Assembly: GCF_040807025.1 (NCBI RefSeq) | Contig: NC_090964.1 | Span: 6,572,001 to 6,636,000 of the forward strand | Direction of reading: 5' to 3' | Source: Struthio camelus | Taxonomy: Eukaryota; Chordata; Aves; Struthioniformes; Struthionidae | Length of the DNA: 64,000 nt | In this document: positions 22,801-36,100 of the stretch, piece by piece | Numbering within the stretch: position 1 is the stretch's first letter | Layout: each line of letters starts with the position of its first letter | Made by a program: the position numbers and the translations under genes | The notes under the pieces: generated by a model | Told to the model about the DNA's origin: nothing | The model's input: only the letters and a program-made list of their open reading frames with translations | Database searches by the model: none

Positions 22801-25800
22801 CAATGCCCAGCTGGAGGTGGGGCAGCTTACAGCTGTGGGGAAGTAAGCGGAAAGGAGTTGTGGGGCGAAGCTGGCCTTTTCACATAGTTTGGCTTTTAGT
22901 CACTGCCATCGTAACAGGGCTTGGAGCTGCCTTTGATTCAAGCCATGACTTGGAGACTTCCGAAGAAATACTTGCCATGAGCAAGTAGGGAAGCTCTGAT
23001 TCAAGTGAGAGAGAAATTCATTTGTTACCTTAAGAAAAGCCCTTACTTCTCATTTTTAAGGTGTGAAGCACAACACCTGAAGGTAAGTATTTTAAATGTG
23101 AATTGGTGCAATGGCATTTGCAGACTTTGCACCCAAGCAGCGTCAGCGTTGGTGTGTTTTCCCGTGGCTTTCCCCACCAGCGGGGTGTTGCAACTTGCCT
23201 CTTCACATAATGAGCGCTGTGTTCCAGTTTGCCTTTCCTTTTCCCATATTCATTAGAAATCTGCTGCAGACAGTTTTGTTTCTCAGTGGCAATTTCCTTT
23301 ACTTTTAACGTACTTGATCTCCTCTCGGGTTACGGTGGGAACAGTGCAGGTGTTCTGTGCCCGTGGACTGCCGTTCTTGCGGCTTTTTATAAACGCTGTA
23401 TGCACCCACCATTGTAGTATAGAAACAAATTTAATCTTCAGTGTTAATAAACAAGTAGAGATGCTCATCTCTGCCAAAGAGATAAAAACTTTTGAATGGT
23501 GGGATTTAGTCGTAATATATGATCTGTAATAGTTGCATGACACTGACTAATGCCTGATGACCAGGCTGGCTAGCCAGGGTGGAAAATTGCTGCGCTGTCA
23601 TGCACTGACAACTGAAAGTAAGGCAGTTCTGCGTGGCCCTTACTTAATGGTAGCATGCTGTCAATCAATTTCTTAATGACTCTTTTAAAGAATAAAAGCC
23701 AGAGCCTCCTGGAAAGCTCTTTTAGGCCAGTCCCTTCCTTGTTTCATTTGCTGTTTCTCTGTCCCCTTCCTTTCCCTGCCCCCAGAGAGCTCTCTACAGC
23801 CCTCTGCTTCCTCTTTCTCTCCCTCTGCTCTCATGGCTTGTCCCTTCTCCACATTTTATCTTCTCCCCCTCCTGACTGCCGCTTTCGAAATACACCACTT
23901 ATTTTCCAATCCAGCCTATTAATCTTTGTCCCACCTACTCATGAGGCATGAAGGTTTTACAGGAGTCCATTAGCTGTTATCTCTATACCTACCCACCAAA
24001 GACTGATTGGGAAGAGGGAGAGGTCTAACAGGGAAGTGTTTTCCTGCGGGGGCATTGACTTCTCTTTCCACTAATGCTGACGCTAGGCTCTGCTTGTAGA
24101 TCCCAGATTTCCTGTCTGCCTGGTTCCATCATAAAAACGTCCTTCCACTCGGGACAGAGGAAATCTTTCTTTAAAATGCTCCTCGTCCCAGAGGCCGCCG
24201 GCTACTGCGAGAGCAGAAGGGGGGTTGACCGTAGCCTGTCCTATCCTCCCTGCCTTGCCTGTCTCTTGGGCTTTGCTGGGTTAATCTCATCTTTTAGTTT
24301 CGCTGCTGCTCGCTAGCTTGTGACCGGGGTGAGGAGTAACGACGGGGCAGCAGAGCTCTCCGGGTTGCCTTGGGAAGGAGCGGCGCCGCTGTCCTCTCTG
24401 CGAGGAGGCCTGTCGTAACAGTCACGAGGGCGAAACTCTCGGTTCTGCAGTGGAGTGTGGCAGCCTGCGCGGGGAGGGTGGGGGTGGCTGGCAGGATGAG
24501 CGAGGCTATAAAGGGAGTGTTTTTCTTAGCCTTTATCTCTGCTGACTGTCTTGCACCAGTGCAAATCCTTACTGTAGATGTGCTGTACCATTGTAAAAAG
24601 CGACTTTCACCACTACTCTGTGCTTCCAGTTTCAGAACGTGCTTTGAAGGCAGACGCTTGGAGGTGGGGAGGGGGTGCAGGTGCAGACAGCATACTCTGA
24701 GCTGGTGTTTGTCGGGGGTGTTCAGGGCATTATTCCATTTTCTGCCCCTCATTCTCCCCATACTTGCAAAGATTAGCAGTACCTGCTTCTATCACCCTAA
24801 TATGACCTAGCATAGCTGTTGACTTGTTTGGGGTTTTTTTGTTTGTGTTTTTTCCCTTGTCTTTATGTGTACTGACTTGCATCTCTTTCCCCCTGCAGAT
24901 AGACTTTATTTTTTCCCTTCTTGCTGTTTTTCTTCTGACTGTCCTGCACCTTGGAAGGTTTCCAGCTGGTCTTGGTGGATGGGCTGTCCACCGGTGGCTC
25001 TGCAGATCCTAGCCACATGTGTTCTCCTGGCTGAGCCCTGGGGACGCGCAGGAGAGAAGCTCGATGCAGGCAGCCTGCAAATGCTGCCTTGTTTATGAGA
25101 GCTGCTTGTTGGTGCAGACTGCAGTCTGGGGGGAGCTGGGAAAGTTTGTCTTGCGTAAAGCACCAGAGCCAACAAAAGACTGTAGGAGTTTGGCTGTAAT
25201 CGATAAAACGTGGGTTTTGTAGAAGCAAGGGTCAGGGTCCTTCCTTAGTTCACCTTGTTCTTTAAATATCCCAGCAGTTACTGGAGGCTGCTGTGGTGCT
25301 TGGACACAGTGAAGTCCAGCATGGTCTTCAGTCCTCAGAGAGTCTCTGCTTTCTCTATTTGCATGCAGATCCTCTTGCTCCCCTCTTCGGGAAGGCTTAC
25401 AGACTTTGGGGGACCGTTTCCTTGCGCAGGGACAGACGCATGAAATGCCTTGCTTCGAGGCGGCGTAAAATGGCAACCCGCATCTGTTTGTCTGGAAGCT
25501 ATCCTTGCGCGCCGTGCGCTGTGGCTCTTGAACTCCTCTGCCTTAATGGGTCAAATTTAGCAATTCAAAATCTGGCTTCTGAGGTAATTAGGAGGGATAA
25601 TGCCCACTTCTTCCTCTTAACACCCTGATAGAAAAGCATCCAGGAAGGACTCCTGGACCTCAAAGATAAGCTGCCAGCTGCCACAGAGACTATCAAAGGG
25701 TGGCTCAAAGTCAAGAGCGAACAGCTGATTTTTTATGGTTCTTGGTTTTTTGCTGTTGGTGACAGGAAGCCATGTTCCCCAAGCTGTTAGCTTCCTGTTT

Positions 25801-26506
25801 TATTTTTACACCCAGCCTGAGCAGATCAGCATGCCTATCACATGGGAGCTGGCTGCTTCTGTTGGGTTGTTCCTTAGCTGACCTAGAAAAGTGATTCTTT
25901 CCCCTTCTAAATTAATCAAGAAGTTGGGATGTATTTGCTTTCACTTAGTTTTAAAGATTTCAGGCATGCATCACGCTCCTCGTCCTGAGCTCTGTTTACC
26001 CAAGTTTCCTTCTCTCCCCGCTCGTCCGCCTCCAAGTGAGAGAACTATTTGTTGCTTCAATGTTTCGGCATGTTAGCGAAGGAGATCTTTGTTAGTTCAA
26101 GGCATTGACTTGCACATGAAAGCATTTTCTGTCCAAAGCATAACTTCCGGACACTTTCTTGATGTATTTATTATCTTTTTTTTTTTTTTCTTAAGAAAGA
26201 ACTGGAAGCTTGTTCCAACTGTTGTACAATCCATCTTGATTTCTTTCTGAGCGTGCTCTAGTCCTGCATCCTGATTAGAGCTCCCACAACATTAAAAGTG
26301 CTGTAACGCAAAAACAATGGTGCAGTGTAAACCTTGGCCCCCGGGGATTTTCCAAGGGAAGAGGGGTGCAGCCTGCAGGATAAGGAACAGTCACCAGAAA
26401 GTTTCCTGGTCAGCTGCAAGCACTTCCTGTTGTTTCAGGAGAGCCCTTTCTGTCTGTGCTCCTAGGGAGGAGGGAGGCACTGTGCTTTGGCGTACTGCGA
26501 GAGGCT

Positions 26507-26522
26507 TTGTTGTTGTTGTTGT
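26507..26522. repeat. TTG microsatellite
   Basis: About five TTG units at the 3' end of WASF2 intron 1. Confidence 0.75.
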
Positions 26523-26959
26523 TTTTCTTCAGTTCTCATGCCCTTGGCTTAAGAAAACGTATTAATTGTGAGTTAAAACATTTTGAAGAAGAGCTTGTAA
26601 GGCTCGCCTAAGACACTGCGCCTGGCTGCGGAAGGAAGGAGCCCGCTCAGGGGCGGCAAATGGGTAGGAAGGGAACAACGGCTGCGGTAATGCCAGCAGC
26701 ACCTCGCTTGTGGGCTGAATGTGCAGTTTTCTGCCTCGACACCTGAGCTGATGGGTCTTTTCTGTTACTACAAGTAATAGAACAGCAGGATCTTTATTTC
26801 TGAAGAACCAGTTTTATAAGGGTGGGGAGGGGGAAAGAAGGCTTATAAATAAAGCTATTTGAGAGCAGGAAAAACGAACACCATGGCTCTGGTGTGCCTG
26901 GAATTTGCGGTTGAGTAATCCTTTCCTGTTTCTTTTTTGGGTTGTTTTTCATCTTTCAG

Positions 26960-27113
26960 AACAGTGCCTGAAGCAGGTCCACCATGCCGTTAGTAACGAG
27001 GAACATTGAGCCAAGGCACCTGTGCCGTCAGACGTTGCCTAGCGTTCGAAGCGAGCTGGAATGCATGACCAACATCACCCTGGCAAATGTCATTCGACAG
27101 CTGGGCAGCCTGA
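26960..27113 (+). CDS. WASF2: WASF2 exon 2 (first coding exon)
   Basis: The acceptor is TTTCAG at 26954-26959; 24 untranslated bases precede the ATG at 26984. It encodes residues 1-43 ([20 protein letters not shown] at the start) plus one base of Ser44, and ends CTGA before GTGAGT (phase 1). Read-through would add a short unrelated tail ending in a stop. Confidence 0.95.
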
Positions 27114-30100
27114 GTGAGTACCATGGCGAGCCTGCGCGTTGCCCTCAGGAGTCGCTAGTGCTCTTTATTTAGCTCCCTTTCTACTCCTGTGTTCCTATTT
27201 CTCCCCCATCTGCCTTCCCTGGGTAATGCTAAAATGTTTTCCTAAAGAAATCTGATGCTAATTTCATATCCTTGGTCCCACTGCCTTCCTGTCTAAAAGC
27301 AAATGGGGGGGGGGGGTTCGTGCGTGTGTGAAAGGCTGCAGCAAAACTGCAGATGGAAGGATGGAGCACAACTCGGGCTTGTAAAATGGGAGGCTCTCGG
27401 AGCAGCCAGTGTCTTGTGTTGGAGAATGTGCCTGTAATTGCACGCGCTATTAAATGGAGCTCGACTGTGTTGAATCTACCGTGTGGCAGGAGTCTTATTT
27501 TTAATGAAAGGTAATTAAAGCACACATGCAGAAACCAGCCTGTTTGCCCATGCTGTTTGCTTCCTCATAAGACCCAAAGTCCCCTGTTCAGGCAAAGCAT
27601 TGCCCCAGGGGTGTTGGGGGTTTTGGACCGCTCATTCAAACAGCAGCACAAACTGTAGCTGTGCCTAGCTCAGCTCTCCAGTGGGCTGACCGGTAGCCTT
27701 GTTAAGGGCCGGAGGGAAAATGAGGGCCTACATGCCGTAAGAAGAATAAAGAGTTAATTGTGGTCTCTCAGGGATGACTCCTCGCTCTGTTGAAATGCTC
27801 TGGATTCTGATTAGCCACCTTTGCCCTTGAAGCAAGACTAGCAAATACTTCGATAATCAGATTAATGCATGGTTTAGCTTCTCTCTGGTGTCCGTGAGCT
27901 TTCTGCTTGCTCTGCAAAGTAGGCCCCTTGTCTTCTGCTGTAGTATGCATGTGGCTGAGAAAGCTTGGGTACAGTCTCTTTCCATGTGTTTATTGCCAGT
28001 AGGTATCCCATTCTGTTTGCTTGTAGAAATGTCATTGCACAGGCAAGGCCAGTCTCTGTTCACGTTCGACTGACCCTTGTTGTTAATTTCTTAGGTTTTT
28101 TTTAATCTAAGATGGTTGTGGAGTGCGAATAAAATCCATCTTGTGCGTGTGAGATGAGGAGGAGGAAGGCAGTAAAGCTGTGCAGTTCTCGGCTACCGAG
28201 AAAGCTGGCATGCAGCGAGTTAGTGTGACGGAGCCCCGGTGCGATCCCTCAGGTTTAGACCTTCTTTGTGCAGCTCAGATATTCAAAGCTGCTCTGTTTC
28301 TACCTCGTCAGAGAGTGAAGTGCTGGAAGCCAAATTGCAGCCTGGTTCCTTCATCGGGAAGGTACCATGGGAGCCTCGCTCTGGGATGCGGGGAGGTGTG
28401 TGCTGCTGGACCAATCGCAGATACCTCTAGGAGAGCGCTGGAGGGGGAAACTTGGGAGAGCTGGTTCTTACCGACACTTGCGTGCATCCCTGCATAAGAA
28501 GGGAGAGAGGCGGGTGGGGAGGAAATGCTGAGCATTGTCTCTTATCCGCTTCCCCAGGGTCAGTGGTGTTTTAAATGAAGTGATATTTAGAGTAACTGCT
28601 ACAGAACGCTTGCGCCCAAATGACCAGACTGTTGTCTCCCCTCGCCCCCCACCTTATCGCTGCTACTTTGGAAAAGAAATCCGCTCCTTCCTCATGTGTT
28701 TGAATATTACAGGAATGTAAAGCAGGTTCAGTAGGCTGTGACAGCCCTGTCAAGTGAATAATCAGCCATGCCTAGTGCACCACAGTCTCTTTACAAAGAC
28801 GCAAACATAAATCTTGTCAAACTTTCATATTCCAGTGAGTTTACCCTTCGTTACTATCACAGCTGGTAGCACTTTGTATAAGTCGACTGTGCATTTGTAT
28901 GTGATTTTATAGAATCCACAAGCTAAAGATGGAAAGACCTATTAAATCATGCCGTCTGTCTTCCTGCCAGTGCATGACAAAGATAATTTTGATTGTAAGC
29001 TGCACTTTTGCAGTCAAAGTAACTAAACCAGAAAACTAATCTCTAGCTTACCCCATCTAAAAGTGTGCATGAAACAGAACAGTATGTGAGAAATCCTGGA
29101 TGATAACCCAGTCTTGGTGCCCTTGCACAGGTAAGGGAATATGGACTGTCCCTTCCTCTTCCTCCAGGGTCAAGACCAGCGCATGCAACGCTGTTTGTGT
29201 TATTTTATGCTTGAAATGTACCACTTGGCACTGCAAGCCAAAGACTTTGTTTTTTCCTAGTGCTTATCGCAATTCCTTGTGAAATTCAGAAATGGTTTTC
29301 AGTTCTCATTAAAATGAAAACTAAATTGCAACTTTTGCTTTTTGAGCTGTTCCTGGGAGGTGTCACGTTGCCCTGTAGGTAAGCCCTTACTCTCTTTAAT
29401 AAAATAGGGCAGCTGGTCTTGTGCTGCTGTTGAACAGAGAGCACCCTTCATGAAACCTGGTTTCAGCAAGAGCTCCCTGCTCCGTAGGTCTGCAGAAATA
29501 AAACCCTTCTCGTGAGTTTGAGGGAAGCTGGTAGAACTTGTTAGTGGAGCAGATGCAGAGATTTTTGTGTTGTCTAGGGGCGTGGAAGAAAGAGAGGTCA
29601 GTTGAAGTCAACTTCCAGCGTTTGCATTCCACAAACGCTTCAAGCTGGCACTGCCACCAAAAGGAGTGGAGGAGGTTGATTTTTAACCTAGCTTGTTCCC
29701 CAGTGCTTGGCAGTGAAAGGAGCACTGCATGGGAGTGGGAGCGAGTAGCTGATACAGGGAGGGACAACTTCTTCTGGCATCGGTGTCTATTTAGACTAGT
29801 TCAAAGTATTAGCGCAACTGTGATGTAGGGCCCTCAAATTGCCCTGCGGAGGAGGCACTTGCCTTTCTGATGTGACTTATTACAGACCACCAGATTTTTC
29901 AAAATTGCCGTTAAAGTGGGGCTTCCAACTGGTTGTCCTTTCCTGAAGGTTGGAGAGGATCTTTAGGAGTAGCAGCGAGCAGGTTCCGGAACAAACTGTT
30001 GACTATACCATGATGCAGTTCAAAACCAGACTGCTTACTGGGAGCAGCCTTGTTTTCAACAGCTGTGGCTGAAAATGGTTCCCATCAGCAGGGACTCCAT

Positions 30101-33100
30101 GGGAGCACCTTTTGCTGTCGGTGCCAAGTCAGTTTTGATCAGTGTTGTGCTGAGCATGGTTAGGGCCCCGCTGTGCTAGGCGATGCACAAGGGCAAAACA
30201 AAAAGTCAGTACTTGGTGTAAGTTCTTGTTCCTCCTTCCATTTCTCCCATCTCTGTCTACCTGGGGCCACCTTGTTGTATGTGTAGATTTTAAGGACAGA
30301 GGGCATCTTTTTGTTATGCTTTTAAGAGGTGCAGCGAGCTCCTGAGCTGAGCCTCCAGGCACTCTCGCAGTCCAGACGATGGATGATGTTTGTCATGGCA
30401 GCCCAGTGGGCAATCCAAGCTGTTACGGAGAGAATATCCCTGTTTGAGAAGTTCCCATTTGATTTTGATTTAGGATAAACGTGAATGCATCAATTTTTCA
30501 GATGCTGCCACCTGAAGGAACAAAAGGGTCAGTGCTTTTGTGTGTGGTTGTAACTCAGACTTTAGGATCAAGGACTGGGTCTGCTCTATAGTTCCAGAGT
30601 ACTTTGAGCTTGTAAATATGTGCCAGTTACCCTGGAGGCGGGCCTGCTGGAGAGTGGGAGCTTTTGAGATTCTCCAGAGCAATAAAAATCTAACTGTATT
30701 TGCTTGTCTAACAAACAGAACAGCAGAGAATCCTGAAGGACCTGCAGACCAACCCAGACTCAAAGCACTGTAGCACTGTCAGCCCTTTTTTGTGACTTTA
30801 ATAATGACTTCAGAAGTGTATGTCAGTTGTTTCTTTATAGCTTAAAGATGCCTTAGAAGGCTCAGGTTTTGGTGGAACAGAGCATTGCCTTATGGGGTAT
30901 TAGTCTCAACCCTGGCAAACATGAAAACAACCATGTTTCTTTTAAATGCCATTCATGGCTGGCTGATGCAATATGAAGCAGCAATGGCAGATTAATTTTG
31001 GTGGGGATGGTTTCAAGAAAGCAAGCTAGGGGATTGAATATGGTCTGATATGGTTCACGAGAGTAATGCGGACACTTTAATATTCCAGGTAAATTTGCAG
31101 AGGACATATTTGGAGAGTTGTTTACTCAAGCCAACACCTTTGCCTCTCGGGTGAGCGTTCTCGTCGAGAGAGTTGACCGCTTGCAAGTCAAAGTCACTCA
31201 GCTGGATCCCAAAGAGGAAGAAGGTAATGGAGTGGTGCACAGTCCTAGCAGGCCAAGCATGCTGAAGATTCTCACCAAAGTGTGGTTCGTGGCCCTAAAA
31301 TGAGCTTGACACTGTGATGGGTATTGGAATGTTTTTTTTCTCTTGGACTAAGAGGGACTTTTTCCTTTTTTAAAAAAAAAAAAAAAAACAAACCACTTAT
31401 GTGTGCTGCTTATGTGTATAGCCTTGCTGGGTGAGACTAGATTTGCTTGTTAGCCAGTCTCCGGGTAAAAACTGGCTCTTCAGCAGTTTGAGCAGCAGTG
31501 CACTGTGTGTCTTGGTCACAGGGGTTTGAAACCACATCAGCAGCTCTCAAGAGAGCCACGTCTTTGCAGCAACAGATCTTGGCACAGCAAGATCTGAGAT
31601 TTGCCGGGTTTCCCGAGAGATCTGTGGGAAAAGGACCCTGACCTTAAGAAGTGCTAGGCATGCCAAGAACTCCAACTGAAGTCAGATGTTTGCTACTTGA
31701 TCTTCAGTGTCATTGGCCTGGGTCAAGCTGTTCTTCACTTGCTCTCTCCTCTTTCTTACAGTCTCCCTGCAAGGCATTAACACCAGAAAGGCCTTCAAAA
31801 GCTCCACTACACAGGACCAGAAGCTCTTTGACAGAGATTCTCTCCCAGTGCCTGTCCTTGAAACCTATGGGACCTGCAATACTCCTCCACCTCTCAACAT
31901 CCTTTCCCCTTACAGGTAATGCTACAGCATCTCCTTGGCCCCTTGTTCCCTTGCAAAGGAGTATCTCTTCCTCCCAGCCAGCTGAGGAGATTGCTACCCA
32001 TCCATGAAGCAGTGTCTTGGCTGCTTTATTGAAATAGCAGTTCCCAATGGGAAATTGCATTCCTAAAGTGAGATCCACCAGGAAATCTCCATCCTCTGGA
32101 TTACATGAAACGTTGCTTTTGGGGCTGTATGAATGAGCGTAGCTGGAAAAATACGTTTGGTTACCTGATGTAGCTTTTGTGACTGCCTTGGGGCAAGGCT
32201 TGGCTGGCACTACATAAGCATGCTAGGTGTTGTGCAGATGATGTTTTTCTTGTGCTTCTCTGTGGGCCTGTGGCTTCTTTCCAGAAAGCCACAGTGCTGA
32301 CTGCAGCGCGTACATCTATGTGTGGCTCTCGCCCAGGTGGGTGCAGCACACTCCTGTAGATCTGGAGGTGCTTTCTTATGGCCTTCTGTGCCTGGTCTGA
32401 GACATCTGATGTGACCTACACTGTGGCTGTCTAACCAGTTCTCCTTAGCAGTCCCGCTCTACCATTTCATCTTGTAGATAGGAAGTAAAGGGGGTCAGAA
32501 TACAGCGATTTCTTTAGCCCGCATCCATAAATATCTTTTGAACAGGTAAAAAGTAATTACAGATAGCTGGAGGCAGCTGTCTTCTGCCAGACGCGGCTGC
32601 ACTGCAAAGTAGGAGTGTGTGTTTGTACTCGTGAGTTTCAAGGACGCTGCTGGTCTGATTTAGGGTTCCTGGGCTGGAGAAGGATTTTTCACACCAAAAA
32701 AAAATAATAGAAACAAGTGGGAGCTGGAGTGAGAGACCTGCGGCTCTCTTGGTGATTGTTCAAAGCAGTTGAGTTCTTCAGGTGCTGAAATCCAGAGTAA
32801 TGGAGTGTGTGAGGGGGCGAAAGCAATGGAAAGTGGGAGAGCTGGGACAACTGGATGGCTCTTGTGAGGCTGATGGTCTGCTGCCTGTTTTGAAATGGAG
32901 GACCGAGGCAAGAGCAGAATGTTTGAGCTTCTCATTTGAGACCTTTTAAACTGTTGTGTAGGGTTGTGCCTTGTGTTTTCTTTGGGCTTCAAACAAATGA
33001 GTGACTTGGTCCTTGTTTATGTGTGTGTTTTGGTTTTTGTTTGTTTGTTTGTTTGTTTTCCCCCTCTGTGTTCTAGGGATGATGGCAAAGAAGCACTTAA

Positions 33101-36100
33101 ATTCTACACGGATCCTTCATATTTCTTTGACCTTTGGAAAGAGAAAATGCTTCAGGACACCAAGGATATTATGAAAGAGAAGCGGAAACATAGGGTGAGG
33201 ATATGGGAGATCTCTGCCAGCAGGGGCACATCAGGGGAGAAAAGGAGGTGGCAAATGTTGACGACTGTGGGGGCCTCAAAAGTTACTATCCAAAATTGAG
33301 ATTTTAATCTCTTAAACTTTTTAGGATCAGTTCAGTGAATTTTTTTTCCTCTCTTTACTCTTTTAAATTAGCAAGGATGAGGAGGGAAAAAAAAAAGCCC
33401 CCTTCTTGGTTTAGTTATAGTGGCTTAATTTGTAGTCCTCAAACGTAGCGCTGGTGCAGTCAGCAGGTGAGAAAGTTGTATCAGAGTCTTTTCTGCCCTT
33501 CTGACATTGCACCAGGGCTCTGTGCAGTGTTGAAGCGGTGCAAATACCCCAGCCTCGGTGCCTCAGTGTGCCGAGTCCTGTAATAAATTCTGTTGCAGAA
33601 GAGTAAAGAAAGGAAAATGTCCCTTCAGGAGTGCAAAGCGAGGTCCTAATGTTAAAATAAAGCCAAGGAGGAGCCTTGACAAAACCGTCTAAGCTGAAAA
33701 CAGCAGGTAGAGTTCCTGGTTTGGTTTCCTGGGGATTTGGAGCCGTGTTCACCAGCATTGAAAGCTGCATCATGAAATAATTGAATTGAATATATTTTAT
33801 TTAGCTTTCAAGCAGCTGAAGTATTAAATATCAAAGCAGATAATGATTTTCCAGTCAAAATAACAAAAGCGATGTAGGGCGTATCAAAATACAAAACAAA
33901 GCTAGCTAAAACCTAATTCTTTGTGGGCAGGTGTCCACATTGCACACCTGAAGCAAAGCGCTACGTGTGAGCCAGGGGCTGGTAAGGATTTGGCAGTCTT
34001 GACACAGAGGCCAAAAACTGAATTGATGAGGAAAACTGACCTTCCTCTCTGCCCTCAAGGTGATCATGCCAGAGTGCGATGATGGCATGATGTCTGGGCT
34101 GCACAGGGGAAATCTGACACTGTCTCTTTTTGGTACTGTCTGTGCTTTGTATGGGTGTGTCTTTGGAGCTATCAGCAGCTAGGAAAGTGAATTAAAAAAT
34201 CTCAGCCCTCTCTGAGAATATATCTTCTTAAAACTGCTACAGGTCTGTCCTAGTCCTTTCCCTTCCCAGTGAGTTTAAAGCAAGGCTTTCTTTTTTTTTT
34301 TTTTTTTTTGATTCCTCCTCCCTTTCCTTTCTTCCTGTAGAAAGAGAAAAAGGAGAATCCTAACCGAGGAAATGTGAACCCACGGAAAATCAAAACTCGG
34401 AAAGAAGAGTGGGAGAAGCTGAAAATGGGGCAAGAATTTGTCGAGTCAAAGGACAAACACGGTCCTGCCGGGTAAGCAAGTCTGGGGCTCTCTTTTCCCC
34501 TCTCCAACAAGGGGGAGTGGGTGGGTGTTGTTGATTGTAATGCAGTTCACCCTGCTCTGCAGCTTCTCCAGATCTGCTGCACCGTGTGGATCGATATTGC
34601 CACTAATCAGATTCTCCAAAGTAAATCCGTCTGGTGATTTAAAATTTGCTAAATAAATCAGGGAGCTGTGCAGTTTAAACAAGGTGGCAGGAACAGCTTC
34701 AGCAGCAAGTCTGCTCTCAGCTGCCTGTCTTGTGGGCACAGAAGTGTTGAGAGCTTTGGCTCTGCACCCCATTACAGTGCCCTTCTCATCGCACCTAGCC
34801 TCTGGGCCTTACACTGAGGAGCAGGGTGGCGTTTCGGAGGTATTGTGTGATTGCTTTGTTACATTTTGCAAACGGCTCTTCACACCCCAAAGTTGAAGCG
34901 GAGGCAGTCTTCATCCAAGTATTTCAAGCTACAGATCTCTCTTTAGCGCTTCTGGCTTGGGAATTCATTTAACTTTTGACACCAGCTAGGCTGGAAGCAG
35001 ACAGAATTCCCCACAATGCACTTCTTGCTTGCTCTCTCCTTGCAGCTTCCTTTCATATAAGAAAAATCTCTCTTTTAAATCATACTCCCCAGCTAAAAAT
35101 AAAACTTGCTTTTAGTTTAATAGGGGAACGGGTTTGGTTTCTAGCAGAGGAATCAAGCAGCACAACAGCACCATTTTCTTGCTCCTGTTTTCTAGTGTAA
35201 ATGTGTCCATGCATTTGAATTCATTTGAGGTCCAGAGCCTCCAAGACTACTTCTCTTTTTCTTTTTCCCTTCTCTGTGGAGTGAACTCATTGAAACTTGA
35301 ATGTGAGTGTGGTCTCTTCCTTCAGTACTGCTTCTGCTTTGGATACTTATTTTTAATGGCATCACTGTTTCTTGGGGGCTTTCTGATGTTCTATTTTCAA
35401 GCTTTATTATTTGGCATCTTTTGGCTCTCTTCTTTTTTTGCCACTGATATGCAGTGTAACTGGTAGCCCCTTGAGTCCAAGCTGGCCAAAACGCACTCTT
35501 GCAAGCATATCTCTACACCCAAATGCTAATGGAAATATTCTTAATTCGTTTTTTGTTCACTAAAGCATATACTCTTGCTTAAGCAATTCTGAAAATCAGG
35601 TGTGTGGTAGCAGTGTAAAACCAGGAGAGCATTTCTAACCAAAGAATTATGCAGAAGTTAACTGTTAAAGCAGTACCTGATTCTTCATATGGGATGCTTT
35701 GGGGAATAGAGATATTTTGTGAAATGTTGCTTTAACATTGTTGTTGTTCTGTGTGTCCTGTTGTGGTGGCTAAGGTCTCACCTTAGGGCAGGTTCCACTC
35801 TGCTGGACAAAATCATTCTGGCCAGGAAGAACTAATTCCTAAATCTTGCAGGTTGATCCTTTTACTGTTAATCTTGCTGCTGTTTGTGGTCAAATGGTTG
35901 CTTGGTTATGTTGTAGCCCTTCCAGGGGGCAAAGCTCTTCTGAGTGAGGGGAAAATGAGCTTTTGATGTTACTTTTGAGCTCTGTATTTGAAGTGCTTGT
36001 GTTGCCTTCTCTCAGGTACCCCTCTAACATGGTATATCAGAACGGCAGCATCGGCTCAAACGAAAGCATGGACGTGAACTGCTACCCGCCACCGCCGCAG

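Larger units (their letters stand above)
9990..26959 (+). other. WASF2: WASF2 intron 1
   Basis: A 17-kb intron inferred from the donor after 9989 to the acceptor TTTCAG at 26954-26959. Its first 600 bases are strongly G-rich; the rest is ordinary AT-richer unique sequence. Contents that can be supported are a tRNA-derived SINE-like segment, several homopolymers and a CpG/NRF1-like patch near 17.5 kb. No coding exon is seen. Open frames up to 200 codons lack recognisable domains. Confidence 0.7.

Noticed and set aside
27114-27171. Continuation of the first WASF2 coding exon past its donor
   Set aside because: The consensus donor GTGAGT and the conserved next exon show it is intron; the read-through tail matches no WAVE protein.
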